Positions 30,162-40,788 of a stretch of DNA of 64,000 bases are shown piece after piece. The DNA comes from Castellaniella caeni NBRC 101664. Lineage in GTDB: Bacteria; Pseudomonadota; Gammaproteobacteria; Burkholderiales; Burkholderiaceae_B. A program made the position numbers and the translations under genes. The notes beneath the pieces were generated by a model. That model saw only the letters and a list, made by a program, of their open reading frames with translations, did not search any database and was not told the origin of the DNA. Within the stretch, counting starts at the first letter, position 1. Every line of letters starts with the position of its first letter. The stretch lies in assembly GCF_001592225.1 (NCBI RefSeq), contig NZ_BCWN01000011.1, positions 1-64,000 of the forward strand. Direction: 5' to 3'.

Positions 30162-31154
30162 TCAATCGCCGGAATTTTTTCTCCGTACGGGCCGTCGCAT
30201 GGTGAGTTGCCCGGTCAAGGCGGTGATCTGGGTGTCCTTGATCCGGATCTGCTCCCTGAGCTCATCGAGGCGGTTTTGCAGGTCGACATTGCGCTGCTGA
30301 AGACCCTTCTGGATAGCATGAGCGGTTTCCTGCCCTCCCTCTACTTGTGAGATCAAACGTGCCCGTTCAGCTTGGGCGTCTGCCAGGGCGCCCGCCAGAC
30401 CTTGGGCCTCCTTTTGGGTGGTGGCCAACATTTCAGCCAACTCGGCCTCTCGTCGCGCGGCCGTTTTACGCTGCTGGTTTAGCTCTTCCCGCGCCCTTTT
30501 CAGCGCCTGGCGCTGCTCGTCGAGTTCACCCAACCATCGCCGTTCATGCGCACCATGCCGCACTTCGGCGGCCTCCAACGCTTCTTCGTGGGCAGTCTGC
30601 GCCTCCCGCGAGGCCCGCTGCAGGGTCTTCTCTTGATCCCGAGCCGTAGCCAACTCGGCGCTCAGGGCTTTGAGCGCCTCGGTGTGCTCCGTCAGATGTT
30701 GTTCTGCGGTTAGCAGCCGGGTTTCAGCCGCAGCGGCCTGGGCGTGAGCGGCTTGAACGCTGGCTTGCAGGTCCATCTCGCGCATGTCCAGACGTTCCTG
30801 CGCCTGGGTCAACGCAACATGGGCGACTTCAAGGGCTTCCTTCTGTTTGGCAATTTCGGCACGCTCCAGGGCGGACGAGGCTTCCCGCTCCTCGCGCGCG
30901 CTCGCCAACGCCGCCTTCCAAACCTCCTCGATGGCGCGCGTGACAGCGTTGGGAATACCGCTGTCGCCTCCCTGCCCTATCACCAGGCGCTCGCTTAATC
31001 CCCGAAACCAGGCCTTCAGGTGCGGGCCCACCGTATTGGGCGATCCGCGCCCCAGGTGCAGGCGCACCCGCTCGATGGTGGGTTGCTCGCCCGCTTGCAG
31101 CAACGCGTCCGCCGCCGTCCACACGTCGGCTTCTTTCACACCGCTGACCATCAT
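30162..31154 (-). CDS. TnpT-like cointegrate-resolution accessory protein (KfrA-type N-domain plus coiled coil)
   Basis: The 330-aa protein has an N-terminal KfrA-like DNA-binding domain (about residues 8-105: AADALLQAGEQPTIERVRLH, GRGSPNTVGPHLKAW) followed by a continuous Ala/Glu/Gln/Arg-rich coiled coil of about 200 residues. It is divergent from a tyrosine recombinase gene with a short gap containing dyad sequences. In Tn4651/Tn5041-type transposons the TnpT accessory protein and the TnpS recombinase have this arrangement, length and coiled-coil character. GGAG upstream supports the MM start. Plasmid KfrA is the alternative, but no partition or replication genes are near. Confidence 0.72.
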   Translation of the reverse strand: MMVSGVKEADVWTAADALLQAGEQPTIERVRLHLGRGSPNTVGPHLKAWFRGLSERLVIGQGGDSGIPNAVTRAIEEVWKAALASAREEREASSALERAEIAKQKEALEVAHVALTQAQERLDMREMDLQASVQAAHAQAAAAETRLLTAEQHLTEHTEALKALSAELATARDQEKTLQRASREAQTAHEEALEAAEVRHGAHERRWLGELDEQRQALKRAREELNQQRKTAARREAELAEMLATTQKEAQGLAGALADAQAERARLISQVEGGQETAHAIQKGLQQRNVDLQNRLDELREQIRIKDTQITALTGQLTMRRPVRRKNSGD

Positions 31155-31202
31155 CGTCTCCTATTGGCTGTCTGCCATGTTTTCCCGATCGCTTTTCCGT
31201 AA

Positions 31203-31237
31203 ATAAGCGCGGATAATTGAAAGTTATCCGTGCTTAT
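31203..31237. other. candidate tyrosine-recombinase core crossover site
   Basis: Two 14-bp arms (31203-31216 and 31224-31237) form an inverted repeat matching at 13 of 14 positions, separated by a 7-bp spacer (TTGAAAG). This is the geometry of a Cre/XerCD-type core site. It lies in the 156-bp gap between the TnpT-like gene and the interrupted recombinase gene, where the Tn4651-type resolution site is found. Confidence 0.65.
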
Positions 31238-31246
31238 CTTTAATTC

Positions 31247-31264
31247 CTGTTATATAAATAACAG
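31247..31264. promoter_or_regulatory. second palindrome in the tnpT-tnpS gap
   Basis: CTGTTATATAAATAACAG has perfect 7-bp arms around a 4-base centre, nine bases to the right of the candidate crossover site. It may bind the TnpT-like accessory protein or act as an operator for the recombinase gene. Confidence 0.45.
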
Positions 31265-31310
31265 CATACATGTGTTTTACTACACTACTCTACGTCATAT
31301 GCAGGCTTTT

Positions 31311-31477
31311 ATGAAGCAAAAGAGCTTCAAACCCGTGACCGCCCTCGCAGCAGCCGACGAGGAACACGCGGCTTTTGCCGCAAGCCTCGGGGCAAGCGAG
31401 GCCTCGATCCGGGCGCTCCTGCGCGAAGGAGCCTCGCAAAACACGCGCCGCACCTATCGGTCGGCCCTCGCCTACTG
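31311..31477 (+). pseudogene. 5' part of a TnpS-like tyrosine recombinase gene, split by the mercury transposon
   Basis: The first 55 codons (MKQKSFKPVTALAAADEEHA ... TYRSALAYW) belong to the SAM-like N-domain of a tyrosine recombinase. The frame then runs into the transposon inverted repeat and stops at 31514. It continues in frame at 39713 once the transposon and one copy of the 5-bp duplication are removed: the split codon TG|G (Trp) is restored exactly. The ATG at 31311 has a weak AGG upstream; 31299 is an alternative. The joined protein would be 378 aa. Confidence 0.85.
31473..31477. repeat. left target-site duplication TACTG
   Basis: TACTG directly precedes the left inverted repeat and is repeated exactly at 39708-39712 after the right one. 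Five-base duplications are the hallmark of Tn3-family insertion. Confidence 0.95.
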
Positions 31478-31515
31478 GGGGTCGCCTCAGAAAACGGAAA
31501 ATAAAGCACGCTAAG
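31478..31515 (+). repeat. left 38-bp terminal inverted repeat
   Basis: The 38-bp end begins GGGGTCGCCTCAG and ends GCACGCTAAG, the Tn21-type terminal repeat. It matches the other end at 37 of 38 positions (C instead of T at position 8). It overlaps the tnpA stop codon (31511-31513). Confidence 0.97.
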
Positions 31516-34477
31516 CCGGTTGCAGCGGTCGTAGCGGCCTGAACTTGCCCGCGCCGATCTTGGCGCTGCTGCGCCAGAGGTAATCGCCGGTGAGGTTGAT
31601 GTGCTCCCAACCGAGCGGCGACAGGTACTGCAACAGCGCGTCATCAACGGCATGGCCGTTGCCACGCAGCGCGTGCGCAGCCCGTTCCAGATAGACCGTG
31701 TTCCACAACACGACGGCAGCCGTTACCAGATTGAGGCCGCTAGCCCGGTAGCGCTGCTGCTCGAAACTGCGGTCGCGGATTTCACCCAGGCGGTTGAAAA
31801 ACACTGCCCTGGCCAGCGCATTGCGCGCCTCGCCCTTGTTCAGGCCGGCATGCACGCGGCGGCGCAGTTCCACGCTTTGCAGCCAGTCCAGGATGAACAG
31901 CGTGCGCTCGATGCGGCCCAGCTCGCGGAGCGCCACGGCCAGGCCGTTCTGGCGTGGGTAGCTGCCGAGCTTTCGGAGCATCAGGGAGGCCGTCACCGTG
32001 CCCTGCTTGATCGAGGTGGCCAGCCGCAGGATTTCGTCCCAATGGGCGCGGACGTGCTTGATGTTGAGCGTGCCGCCGATCATGGGTTTCAGCGCGTCAT
32101 AGGCGGCGTCGCCCTTCGGGATGTAGAGCTTGGTGTCGCCCAGGTCGCGGATGCGCGGCGCGAAGCGGAAGCCCAGGAGGTGCATCAGGGCGAAGACGTG
32201 ATCGGTGAAGCCCGCCGTGTCGGTGTAATGCTCCTCGATCCGCAAGTCGGACTCGTGGTACAGCAGGCCGTCGAGCACGTAGGTCGAATCGCGCACGCCG
32301 ACGTTCACGACCTTGGTGTGAAATGGCGCGTACTGGTCAGAAATGTGGGTGTAGAACGTCCGCCCTGGGCTGCTCCCGTATTTCGGGTTGATGTGGCCGG
32401 TGCTCTCGGCCTTGCTGCCGGTGCGGAAGTTCTGGCCGTCCGACGATGAGGTGGTGCCGTCGCCCCAGTGCTCGGCGAAGGGATGGCGGAACTGTGCGTT
32501 GACCAGATCGGCCAGCGCCGCCCCGTAGGTTTCGTCGCGGATGTGCCAGGCTTGCAGCCAAGCCAGCTTGGCGTAGGTCGTGCCGGGGCAAGACTCCGCC
32601 ATCTTGGTCAGGCCCAGGTTGATCGCGTCGGCGAGGATCGTGGTCAGCAACAGGTTCTTGTCTTTGGCCGGGTCGCCCGATTTCAGATGCGCGAAATGCC
32701 GAGTGAAGCCCGTCCATTCGTCCACCTCCAGCAGCAGTTCGGTGATCTTGACGTGCGGCAGGATCATTGCCGTCTGGTCGATCAGCGCTTGGGCGGTGTC
32801 GGGTACCGCCGCGTCGAGCGGCGTGATCTTCAAGCCTGACTCGGTGATGATGGCGTCCGGCAGCTCGTTGGCCGTCGCCATACGGTTGACGGTGGCAAGC
32901 TGTGTTTCCAGCAGCGTCAGCCGGTCGTTCAGGTACCGGTTGCAGTCGGTGGCCACGGCCAGCGGCAATTCGCTGGCCTGCTTGAGGCTGGCGAATTTCG
33001 CGGGCGGCACCAGGTAGTCCTCGAAGTCCTTGAACTGGCGCGACCCCTGCACCCAGATGTCGCCGGAACGCAACGCGTTCTTCATCTCCGACAGCGCGCA
33101 CAGTTCGTAGTAGCGCCGGTCGATGCCGGTGTCGGTCATGACCAGCTTCTGCCAGCGCGGCTTGATGAACTCGGTCGGCGCGTCGGCGGGCACCTTGCGG
33201 GCGTTGTCGCTGTTCATGCCGCGCAGCACCTCGATGGCGTCGAGCACGTCCTTCGCGGCGGGAGCGGCCCGCAGCTTGAGCACGGCAAGGAATTCCGGCG
33301 CGTAGCGGCGCAGCGTGGCGTAGCTTTCGCCGATGCGGTGCAGGAAATCGAAGTCCTCGGGCTGCGCAAGCTTCTGCGCTTCGGTGACGCTCTCGGCGAA
33401 GGCATCCCAGGACATGACGGCCTCGATGGCGGCGAACGGATCGCGGCCCGCCTGCTTGGCCTCGATCAGCGCCTGGCCGATGCGGCCGAACAGCCGCACC
33501 TTGGCGTTGATCGCCTTGCCGGACGCCTGGAATTGCTGCTGATGCTTGTTCTTGGCGGCGTTGAACAGCTTGCCCAGGATGCGGTCGTGCAGGTCGATGA
33601 TTTCGTCGGTGACGGTGGCCATGCCCTCGATGGCAAGCGCCACCAGGGTGGCATAGCGTCGCTGCGCCTCGAACTTGGCCAGGTCGGCGGGCGTCATCTG
33701 GCCACCCTCACGGGCGATCTTGAGCAGGCGGTTCTGGTGCACCGACCGCTCGATGCCAGAAGGCAGGTCGAGCGCCTGCCACGCTTTGAGGCGTTCGATG
33801 TGTTCCAGCATGTGCCGCGAATTCGGTTTGACGGGCGATTGGCGCAGCCAGGCCAGCCAGGTCGTTTTGCCGTTGTCCCGACGCTTGAGCAGATCGTCGA
33901 GGCGGTGGCGATGCGCGTCCGACAGCGGTTCGGCCAAGGCATCGTAGATGCGCCGGTTGGCGCGGGTGATTGCTTCGGCGCTCGCCCGCTCGACGGCGTT
34001 GAGGGCAGGCAGAATGACCGACTGCTGCCGCAGGTGCTCGATCAAGGTGCTGGCCAGCACGATGCCCTTGTCGGTCTGCAAGGCCATCTCGGTCAGCAAC
34101 TGGACGGCCTGCCGGTAGTGGCCCATGGTAAAGGGCTGGAAGCCGAACACCGTTTGCAGTTCGACCAGGTGCTCGCGCCGGGTCTGCTCCCGCTGCCCGT
34201 ATTCGTCCCAGCTTTCGACGCTGACCTTGAGCTGGTCGGCGACCAGTTTCAACAAGGGCGGAAACGGCGGCTCATCGACGCCCAGGATGACACCAGGAAA
34301 GCGCAGGTAACAGAGCTGCACGGCGAAGCCCAGCCGGTTGGCCGGGCCGCGCCGCTGCCGGATGATGGAGAGGTCGGTTTCGCTGAACGTGTAGTGACGG
34401 ATCAACTCATCCTTGGTGTCCGGCAACGCCAGCAGGCTTTCGCGCTCGGCGGCGGACAGGATTGAACGACGTGGCAT
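31511..34477 (-). CDS. tnpA: Tn3-family transposase (Tn21 subgroup)
   Basis: The DDE transposase binds the 38-bp ends and carries out replicative transposition. The 988-aa length equals that of the Tn21/Tn501 enzymes. The N-terminal DUF4158 region starts [20 protein letters not shown]; the catalytic part includes [48 protein letters not shown] and [20 protein letters not shown]. No frameshift is seen. Its start lies two bases from the tnpR stop, so the two are co-transcribed from the res region. Confidence 0.97.
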   Translation of the reverse strand: MPRRSILSAAERESLLALPDTKDELIRHYTFSETDLSIIRQRRGPANRLGFAVQLCYLRFPGVILGVDEPPFPPLLKLVADQLKVSVESWDEYGQREQTRREHLVELQTVFGFQPFTMGHYRQAVQLLTEMALQTDKGIVLASTLIEHLRQQSVILPALNAVERASAEAITRANRRIYDALAEPLSDAHRHRLDDLLKRRDNGKTTWLAWLRQSPVKPNSRHMLEHIERLKAWQALDLPSGIERSVHQNRLLKIAREGGQMTPADLAKFEAQRRYATLVALAIEGMATVTDEIIDLHDRILGKLFNAAKNKHQQQFQASGKAINAKVRLFGRIGQALIEAKQAGRDPFAAIEAVMSWDAFAESVTEAQKLAQPEDFDFLHRIGESYATLRRYAPEFLAVLKLRAAPAAKDVLDAIEVLRGMNSDNARKVPADAPTEFIKPRWQKLVMTDTGIDRRYYELCALSEMKNALRSGDIWVQGSRQFKDFEDYLVPPAKFASLKQASELPLAVATDCNRYLNDRLTLLETQLATVNRMATANELPDAIITESGLKITPLDAAVPDTAQALIDQTAMILPHVKITELLLEVDEWTGFTRHFAHLKSGDPAKDKNLLLTTILADAINLGLTKMAESCPGTTYAKLAWLQAWHIRDETYGAALADLVNAQFRHPFAEHWGDGTTSSSDGQNFRTGSKAESTGHINPKYGSSPGRTFYTHISDQYAPFHTKVVNVGVRDSTYVLDGLLYHESDLRIEEHYTDTAGFTDHVFALMHLLGFRFAPRIRDLGDTKLYIPKGDAAYDALKPMIGGTLNIKHVRAHWDEILRLATSIKQGTVTASLMLRKLGSYPRQNGLAVALRELGRIERTLFILDWLQSVELRRRVHAGLNKGEARNALARAVFFNRLGEIRDRSFEQQRYRASGLNLVTAAVVLWNTVYLERAAHALRGNGHAVDDALLQYLSPLGWEHINLTGDYLWRSSAKIGAGKFRPLRPLQPA

Positions 34478-34479
34478 AT

Positions 34480-35040
34480 TTACTGATCCGTTCTCAAGTA
34501 TTGATACAGGGTTTCGCGACTGATTCCGAATTCACGAGCCAGCTTGGTCTTTTGCTCGCCAGCCTCGACACGTTGGCGCAGTTCGGCAATACGCTCAGAC
34601 GACAGGGATTTCTTCCTGCCACGGTAGGCCCCGCGCTGCTTGGCGAGCGCGATGCCCTCGCGCTGCCGCTCGCGGATCAAGGCGCGTTCGAACTCGGCGA
34701 ACGCGCCCATTACCGACAGCATCAGGTTCGCCATCGGCGAGTCCTCGCCGGTGAAGGTCAAATGCTCCTTAAGGAACTCGATGCGTACGCCGCGCTGGGT
34801 GAGGCCCTGCACCAGGCGGCGCAGGTCGTCGAGGTTGCGCGCCAGACGATCCATGCTGTGCACCACGACCGTGTCGCCTTCGCGCACGAAGGCGAGCAGC
34901 CGTTCCAGTTCGGGCCGCCGTGTGTCCTTGCCCGACGCCTTGTCGGTGAACACTTTATCCACCTGGATCTGTTCGAGCTGCCGTTCTGGGTTCTGGTCGA
35001 AGCTGCTGACGCGGACGTAACCGATGCGCTGACCGTGCAA
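34480..35040 (-). CDS. tnpR: serine resolvase of the mercury transposon
   Basis: The 186-aa small serine recombinase resolves the cointegrate formed by tnpA. The catalytic serine is Ser12 in [12 protein letters not shown]; the resolvase core continues with [29 protein letters not shown] and [19 protein letters not shown], and a C-terminal helix-turn-helix ([15 protein letters not shown]) binds the res site. The gene sits between res and tnpA in the Tn21/Tn501 order. Confidence 0.97.
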   Translation of the reverse strand: MHGQRIGYVRVSSFDQNPERQLEQIQVDKVFTDKASGKDTRRPELERLLAFVREGDTVVVHSMDRLARNLDDLRRLVQGLTQRGVRIEFLKEHLTFTGEDSPMANLMLSVMGAFAEFERALIRERQREGIALAKQRGAYRGRKKSLSSERIAELRQRVEAGEQKTKLAREFGISRETLYQYLRTDQ

Positions 35041-35180
35041 GGTATCCTCCTGAGGGAAATGTGTCAGGAAGAAATCTATGACCCTTGACGGCGTATGTCA
35101 ATCAATTCGGAAGGCAACTCTATTCTGACGATTTAGCGCCGGATGGTCTGACGCCAAGTTAGGGTATGCCTCAATCTGAC
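35041..35180. other. resolution site (res) of the mercury transposon
   Basis: The 130-bp gap between tnpR and the EAL gene carries several TGAC/GTCA-flanked AT-rich dyads, as expected for a three-subsite res. The right-hand one, around 35149-35180, reaches into the stop codon of the EAL gene. It should also hold the promoter for tnpR-tnpA. Exact subsite borders are not defined here. Confidence 0.65.
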
Positions 35181-36160
35181 GGTAGCGAGTCGCAGGCGTT
35201 CGGATCGGCATCGGTTTCGTTCCCTGTCTTGGCACGCGCTTCGAAGCGTTGATAACACTCCAACCCGCAGAAGTGCTCGACGTATTCCGCGCCTTCCGGG
35301 GTGAAGGCGGCATCGAGCGGGATTTCCTTGCAGCACACGCAGCAACTGGTGGTGGTCGAGTCACTTGCATTCATGGTGGCACCCCTCCATTGACTGACGA
35401 AGACGGCGAATGCCGCCGCCGGCATTGGCTTCGCGAACAGGAAGCCTTGTCCTGTGTCGCAGTCCGCTTGTCGCAATAGATCAAGACTCGCCGATGTTTC
35501 CACGCCTTCAGCCACCACATCCATGCCCAGCCCGTGCGCAAGCTGAATCACGGTGTGCACGATGGTTTGGTCGCGGCGGTCGTTGGCGAGCCCGGCGACA
35601 AACGATTGGTCGATCTTGAGCGTGCTGATTGGGCAGCACTTCAGATGTTGCAGACAGGAATACCCCGTCCCGAAGTCATCGGCGGCGAAGCGCACACCGA
35701 TCTGCCGCAAGGCGTCCAGGGCGGGGAAGATCGCCGGATCACCAAACGCGACCGATTCGGTCAGCTCGATTTCGAGATACTCGGCGGGCAACTCGGCATC
35801 AGCCAGCACGCCCTTTACCCACCCGTCGAAGTCCGGTCCCACTTGGCTCGCCGAAACATTGACGGCCAGCCGGAACGGTCGCCATGCCAGCATTCGCCAG
35901 TCACGCATCTGGCGGCAGGCTTCGCCCAGCACCCAAGCGCCGATTTCAGGCATCAGGCCGGACGATTCGACCACGGGCAGGAACTGGCCCGGTGGCAATA
36001 GTCCAAGCGTCGGATGACGCCAGCGCAACAGGGCTTCCGCGCCGACAATCCCACCACTGCGCAGATCGACGACGGGCTGGTAGTGCAGTTCAAGCTGCCC
36101 GCGCTCGACCGCTTGGGCCAGTTCCGGCGTCGTCCATCCATCCGGCCGGAAAGCGCTCAT
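35171..36160 (-). CDS. EAL-domain protein with C-terminal DUF3330 zinc-ribbon-like part (mer urf2)
   Basis: This 329-aa cargo protein matches the Urf2 of Tn501-type mer operons. It has an apparently complete c-di-GMP phosphodiesterase domain (residues 1-250): [36 protein letters not shown] and EGVET. The last 70 residues form a Cys-rich DUF3330 segment ([17 protein letters not shown]) that is a separate small gene in some relatives. The start at 36160 overlaps the merE stop (ATGA). A role in mercury resistance has not been shown to my knowledge. Confidence 0.9.
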   Translation of the reverse strand: MSAFRPDGWTTPELAQAVERGQLELHYQPVVDLRSGGIVGAEALLRWRHPTLGLLPPGQFLPVVESSGLMPEIGAWVLGEACRQMRDWRMLAWRPFRLAVNVSASQVGPDFDGWVKGVLADAELPAEYLEIELTESVAFGDPAIFPALDALRQIGVRFAADDFGTGYSCLQHLKCCPISTLKIDQSFVAGLANDRRDQTIVHTVIQLAHGLGMDVVAEGVETSASLDLLRQADCDTGQGFLFAKPMPAAAFAVFVSQWRGATMNASDSTTTSCCVCCKEIPLDAAFTPEGAEYVEHFCGLECYQRFEARAKTGNETDADPNACDSLPSD

Positions 36161-36393
36161 TCTCTTTCCCTGAATGCCCGCAACGCCCGCGACAGGGACA
36201 GAAGGAACAGGCCGGTCAAACCGAGCGCCGCGATGACCCAATGCTCGCCGAGGAAAGCACCGGCGGTTGTGCCGGCCAGCACGACAGCGAGGATGGGCAG
36301 GTGGCAGGGGCAAGTCAGCACAGCCAGTCCGCCCCACAGGTAGCCGGTGATCGGTTTGTGCGTCTCGGACGGCAAGCGCTCGGGGTTGTTCAT
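36157..36393 (-). CDS. merE: mercury uptake membrane protein MerE
   Basis: The 78-aa protein has two membrane segments and the vicinal-type cysteine pair in [17 protein letters not shown] that defines MerE, a broad mercury (including methylmercury) transporter. It overlaps both merD upstream and the EAL gene downstream by ATGA. Confidence 0.95.
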   Translation of the reverse strand: MNNPERLPSETHKPITGYLWGGLAVLTCPCHLPILAVVLAGTTAGAFLGEHWVIAALGLTGLFLLSLSRALRAFRERE

Positions 36394-36755
36394 GGCAGAC
36401 TCTCCGCGTGCTGTGCCGGCTCGGTCGGCAGGGTGGCCAACTGCACTTCCAGATCGGCCAACGCTTCGCGCCGACGCTCGACGAACTGACGCAGCAGGGC
36501 AAGCTGCGCGGCCGCTTCGTCGCCGTCCGCCGCATCCAGCGCCCGGCACAGCCGCGCCAGCGCGTCGAGGCCGATGCCCGCCTCGAAGGCCGCCCGCACG
36601 AAGCACAGCCGTTGCAAGGCGGCGTCATCGAACAAGCCGTAGCCGCCTGGTGTGCACGCCACCGGGCGCAGCAATCCGCGCAGCAGGTAGTCGCGCACGA
36701 TATGCACGCTCACCCCGGCATCAAGAGCCAGCCGGGACACCGTGTAGGCGTTCAT
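36390..36755 (-). CDS. merD: mer operon co-regulator MerD
   Basis: The 121-aa MerR-like protein has an N-terminal helix-turn-helix ([20 protein letters not shown]) but lacks the mercury-binding cysteines of MerR. It competes with MerR at the operator and lowers mer expression after induction. The start at 36755 gives the family length; 21 upstream in-frame bases are noncoding-like. Part of merTPADE. Confidence 0.95.
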   Translation of the reverse strand: MNAYTVSRLALDAGVSVHIVRDYLLRGLLRPVACTPGGYGLFDDAALQRLCFVRAAFEAGIGLDALARLCRALDAADGDEAAAQLALLRQFVERRREALADLEVQLATLPTEPAQHAESLP

Positions 36756-36772
36756 TGAACACCTCCTTTTTC

Positions 36773-38470
<1,698 letters not shown>

Positions 38471-38529
38471 TTATCGTTTGTGGCGCCAGACAATGACGTC
38501 CGTTGTGCTGCGGTGCCGTTTTCAGTGAC

Positions 38530-38805
38530 TCACTGCTTGACGCTGGACGGATAGCCCGCGTCTGCGGTTGCCTTGGTCAGCTTCTGCACGCTGGTCTTGG
38601 CATCGTCGAAGGTGACGACCGCTTGGCGTGTCTCGAAAGTCACGTCAACTTTGCTGACGCCTTCGACCTTGGAAATCGCCTTCTTGACAGTGATCGGGCA
38701 GGCGGAGCAGGTCATGCCCGGTACGGACAGCGTGACGGTCTGGGTGGCGGCCCAGACGGGGGCAACAACGGCGGCGAGGGCGAGGGAGGCAAACAGTTTC
38801 TTCAT
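38530..38805 (-). CDS. merP: periplasmic mercury-binding protein MerP
   Basis: The 91-aa protein has a signal peptide (MKKLFASLALAAVVAPVWA) and the metal motif GMTCSACPI. It captures Hg(II) in the periplasm and hands it to MerT. A 71-bp gap separates it from merA; merC or merF, present there in some relatives, is absent. Confidence 0.97.
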   Translation of the reverse strand: MKKLFASLALAAVVAPVWAATQTVTLSVPGMTCSACPITVKKAISKVEGVSKVDVTFETRQAVVTFDDAKTSVQKLTKATADAGYPSSVKQ

Positions 38806-38817
38806 GGTGAACTCCGA

Positions 38818-39168
38818 TCAGTAGAAAAATGGCATGACGTAGGGAAATCCGAGCGCGACCAGAACCAGCGCGGCCACGATCCAGAAAATGAGCTTGTAAG
38901 TAGCTCGCACTTGGGGAATCGCGCAGACCTCACCCGGTTTGCAGGCCGCTGCCTGCCGGTAGATGCGCCGCCAGGCGAAGAACAACGCCACCAGCGCCAC
39001 GCCGATAAAGATGGGGCGATAGGGTTCCAACACCGCCAAGTTGCCGATCCAAGCGCCGCTGAACCCCAAGGCGATCAGAACCAACGGCCCGAGGCAGCAA
39101 GCCGAGGCGAGGATGGCGGCAAGCCCTCCAGTGAAGAGCGCGCCGCGCCCGGTTTTTGGTTCAGACAT
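38818..39168 (-). CDS. merT: mercury transport protein MerT
   Basis: The 116-aa inner-membrane protein has three membrane segments, the cysteine pair SACCLGPL in the first and a cytoplasmic pair ([13 protein letters not shown]). It brings Hg(II) into the cytoplasm for MerA. It is the first gene of the operon and starts 36 bp downstream of the -10 element. The longer open frame from 39234 includes the promoter and is not the real start. Confidence 0.97.
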
Positions 39169-39203
39169 GCGCTTGTCCTTTCGAATTGAAATTGGATAGC
39201 GTA

Positions 39204-39234
39204 ACCTTACTTCCGTACTCATGTACGGAGTCAA
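39204..39234 (-). promoter_or_regulatory. merT promoter with MerR operator
   Basis: On the minus strand the -35 TTGACT (39229-39234) and -10 TAAGGT (39204-39209) are separated by 19 bp, the overlong spacer that MerR corrects by DNA distortion. The dyad TTCCGTAC...GTACGGAG fills the spacer. It also overlaps the divergent merR promoter. Confidence 0.95.
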
Positions 39235-39239
39235 GCGAT

Positions 39240-39674
39240 ATGGAAAACAATTTGGAGAACCTGACCATTGGCGTTTTCGCCAAGGCGGCCGGGGTCAATG
39301 TGGAGACCATCCGTTTCTATCAGCGCAAGGGCTTGTTGCTGGAGCCTGACAAGCCCTATGGCAGCATCCGCCGCTATGGCGAGGCGGATGTAACGCGGGT
39401 GCGCTTCGTGAAATCAGCCCAGCGGCTGGGCTTCAGCCTGGATGAGATCGCCGAGCTGCTGCGGCTGGAGGATGGCACCCATTGCGAGGAAGCCAGCAGT
39501 CTGGCCGAGCACAAGCTCAAGGACGTGCGCGAGAAAATGGCTGACCTGGCGCGCATGGAGGCCGTGCTGTCTGAGTTGGTGTGCGCCTGCCATGCGCGAA
39601 GGGGGAACGTTTCCTGCCCGCTGATCGCGTCACTACAGGGTGGAGCAAGCTTGGCAGGTTCGGCTATGCCTTAG
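39240..39674 (+). CDS. merR: mercury-responsive regulator MerR
   Basis: The 144-aa regulator has the MerR helix-turn-helix ([20 protein letters not shown]), a long dimer helix, and the three Hg ligands: the cysteine in GTHCEEA and the pair in [14 protein letters not shown]. It represses and, with Hg, activates merT and represses itself. It ends next to the right inverted repeat. The ATG at 39240 gives the family length. Confidence 0.97.
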
Positions 39675-39707
39675 CGTGCTTTATTTTCCGTTTTCTGAGA
39701 CGACCCC
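39670..39707 (-). repeat. right 38-bp terminal inverted repeat
   Basis: Read on the minus strand it begins GGGGTCGTCTCAG and ends GCACGCTAAG. It is the partner of 31478-31515 with one mismatch. Its inner edge overlaps the last bases of merR. Confidence 0.97.
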
Positions 39708-39712
39708 TACTG
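39708..39712. repeat. right target-site duplication TACTG
   Basis: This is an exact copy of 31473-31477, immediately outside the right inverted repeat. Confidence 0.95.
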
Positions 39713-40682
39713 GATTGCCTGGCACAAGGCTCGTTTTGACACACGACTCCCCTTCCCCACCCCCGTCAAGGTGGTGCTGCAGTTTGTCGCCGATCACGTG
39801 AGCCACGCGACCCCGACGGGGCCTGCAACCGACTTGCCGATGGCAGTCGAGGCAGCGCTCATCGCGGCCGGTGCGAAACGCGCCTCCGGGGTCTTGGCGC
39901 TTGCCACGGTGCGCCAGCGCCTCGCGGTGCTCTCCGAAGCGCACGAGGCGCAAGGCGTGCCCAATCCCTGCCGGACTCGCGCGGTGGGGCTCGTCATGGA
40001 GCGGACGCGCCGCGCTTATGCCAAGCGCGGCGTGCGGCCCGCACGTAAAGAGGCGCTCACCCGCGAGCCACTTGAGGCGCTCCTCGCGACCTGCGATGCC
40101 TCGGCCATCGGCTGTCGCGATCGGGCGCTGCTTCTTTTCGCCTGGGCGAGCGGCGGCAGAAGACGCAGCGAAGTGGTCGCTGCCACCTTTGAGAACGTGC
40201 ACCGTGTCGAAGGCGGGTTCCTCTACCTCTTAGGCGCTTCCAAAATGAAGCCGACGGGGACTGAACATGCAGACCAGGCAAAACCCGTTGTGGGACGCGC
40301 GGCCCGAGCGCTTGAGGCGTGGCTCGCATGTCTTGCTGCGGCCGGTATTGCCACGGGAGCGATTTTCCGACGTGTGCGCCGCGGGGGCCACATCGGTGAA
40401 GCACTCGGGCCTGAAGCGGTGCGCCGTCTCGTGCAGGCGCGCGCTGCGCAGGCTGGGCTAACGGGAGACTTTGCCGCACATAGTCTGCGCTCCGGCTTTG
40501 TCACCGAGGCGGGTCGCCTGCGGCTGCCGTTGGCAGAAGTCATGGTAATGACTGGACACGCAAGCATGGCGAGCGTCGTGGGATATCACAGGACCGGCGC
40601 TGCCCTAACGTCCAGAGTGGCGCACATGTTGGATATTGTGCCGCCGACAGAATTGTCTAGCGTCGAGCCAAGGGAAAACTGA
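39713..40682 (+). pseudogene. 3' part of the split TnpS-like tyrosine recombinase gene
   Basis: In frame with 31311-31477 across the insertion, this part carries the whole catalytic domain: the first arginine in WASGGRRRSEVVAATF, a lysine-containing beta hairpin, the HSLRSGF box (HxxR), TGHASMASVV and the nucleophile tyrosine in GYHRTG. The family is the Cre-like branch to which TnpS of Tn4651-type elements belongs. An ATG at 39771 could start a shortened product lacking the first N-domain helices, so residual activity cannot be excluded. The gene is otherwise undamaged, which suggests a recent hit. Confidence 0.85.
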
Positions 40683-40724
40683 AATAACGCGCCTCCTCTC
40701 CCTCGAAATTTTCGCTGCCTAGAG

Positions 40725-40741
40725 CCTCAGCCTATCCTAAG
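40725..40741 (+). promoter_or_regulatory. PmrA-like box 1, before the ICMT/PEMT-type gene
   Basis: CCTCAG (40725-40730), five bases, CCTAAG (40736-40741). Ten bases further is the -10 candidate TACACT (40752-40757). It is one of four identical boxes in this island; the box covers where the -35 should be, as for OmpR-family activators. Confidence 0.7.
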
Positions 40742-40788
40742 TTTCAGGCTGTACACTTGTCCCCTTCCGAAGCGTAAGGGACGCTGTG

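Noticed and set aside
30162..31154. Plasmid kfrA gene, implying an integrated plasmid
   Set aside because: The DNA-binding domain and coiled coil fit KfrA, but the gene is divergent from a Cre-like recombinase over a dyad site and no replication or partition genes are near. TnpT fits better.
31478..31514. In-frame tail ([11 protein letters not shown]) added to the recombinase N-terminus
   Set aside because: It is the transposon inverted repeat read through from the broken gene, not a designed fusion.
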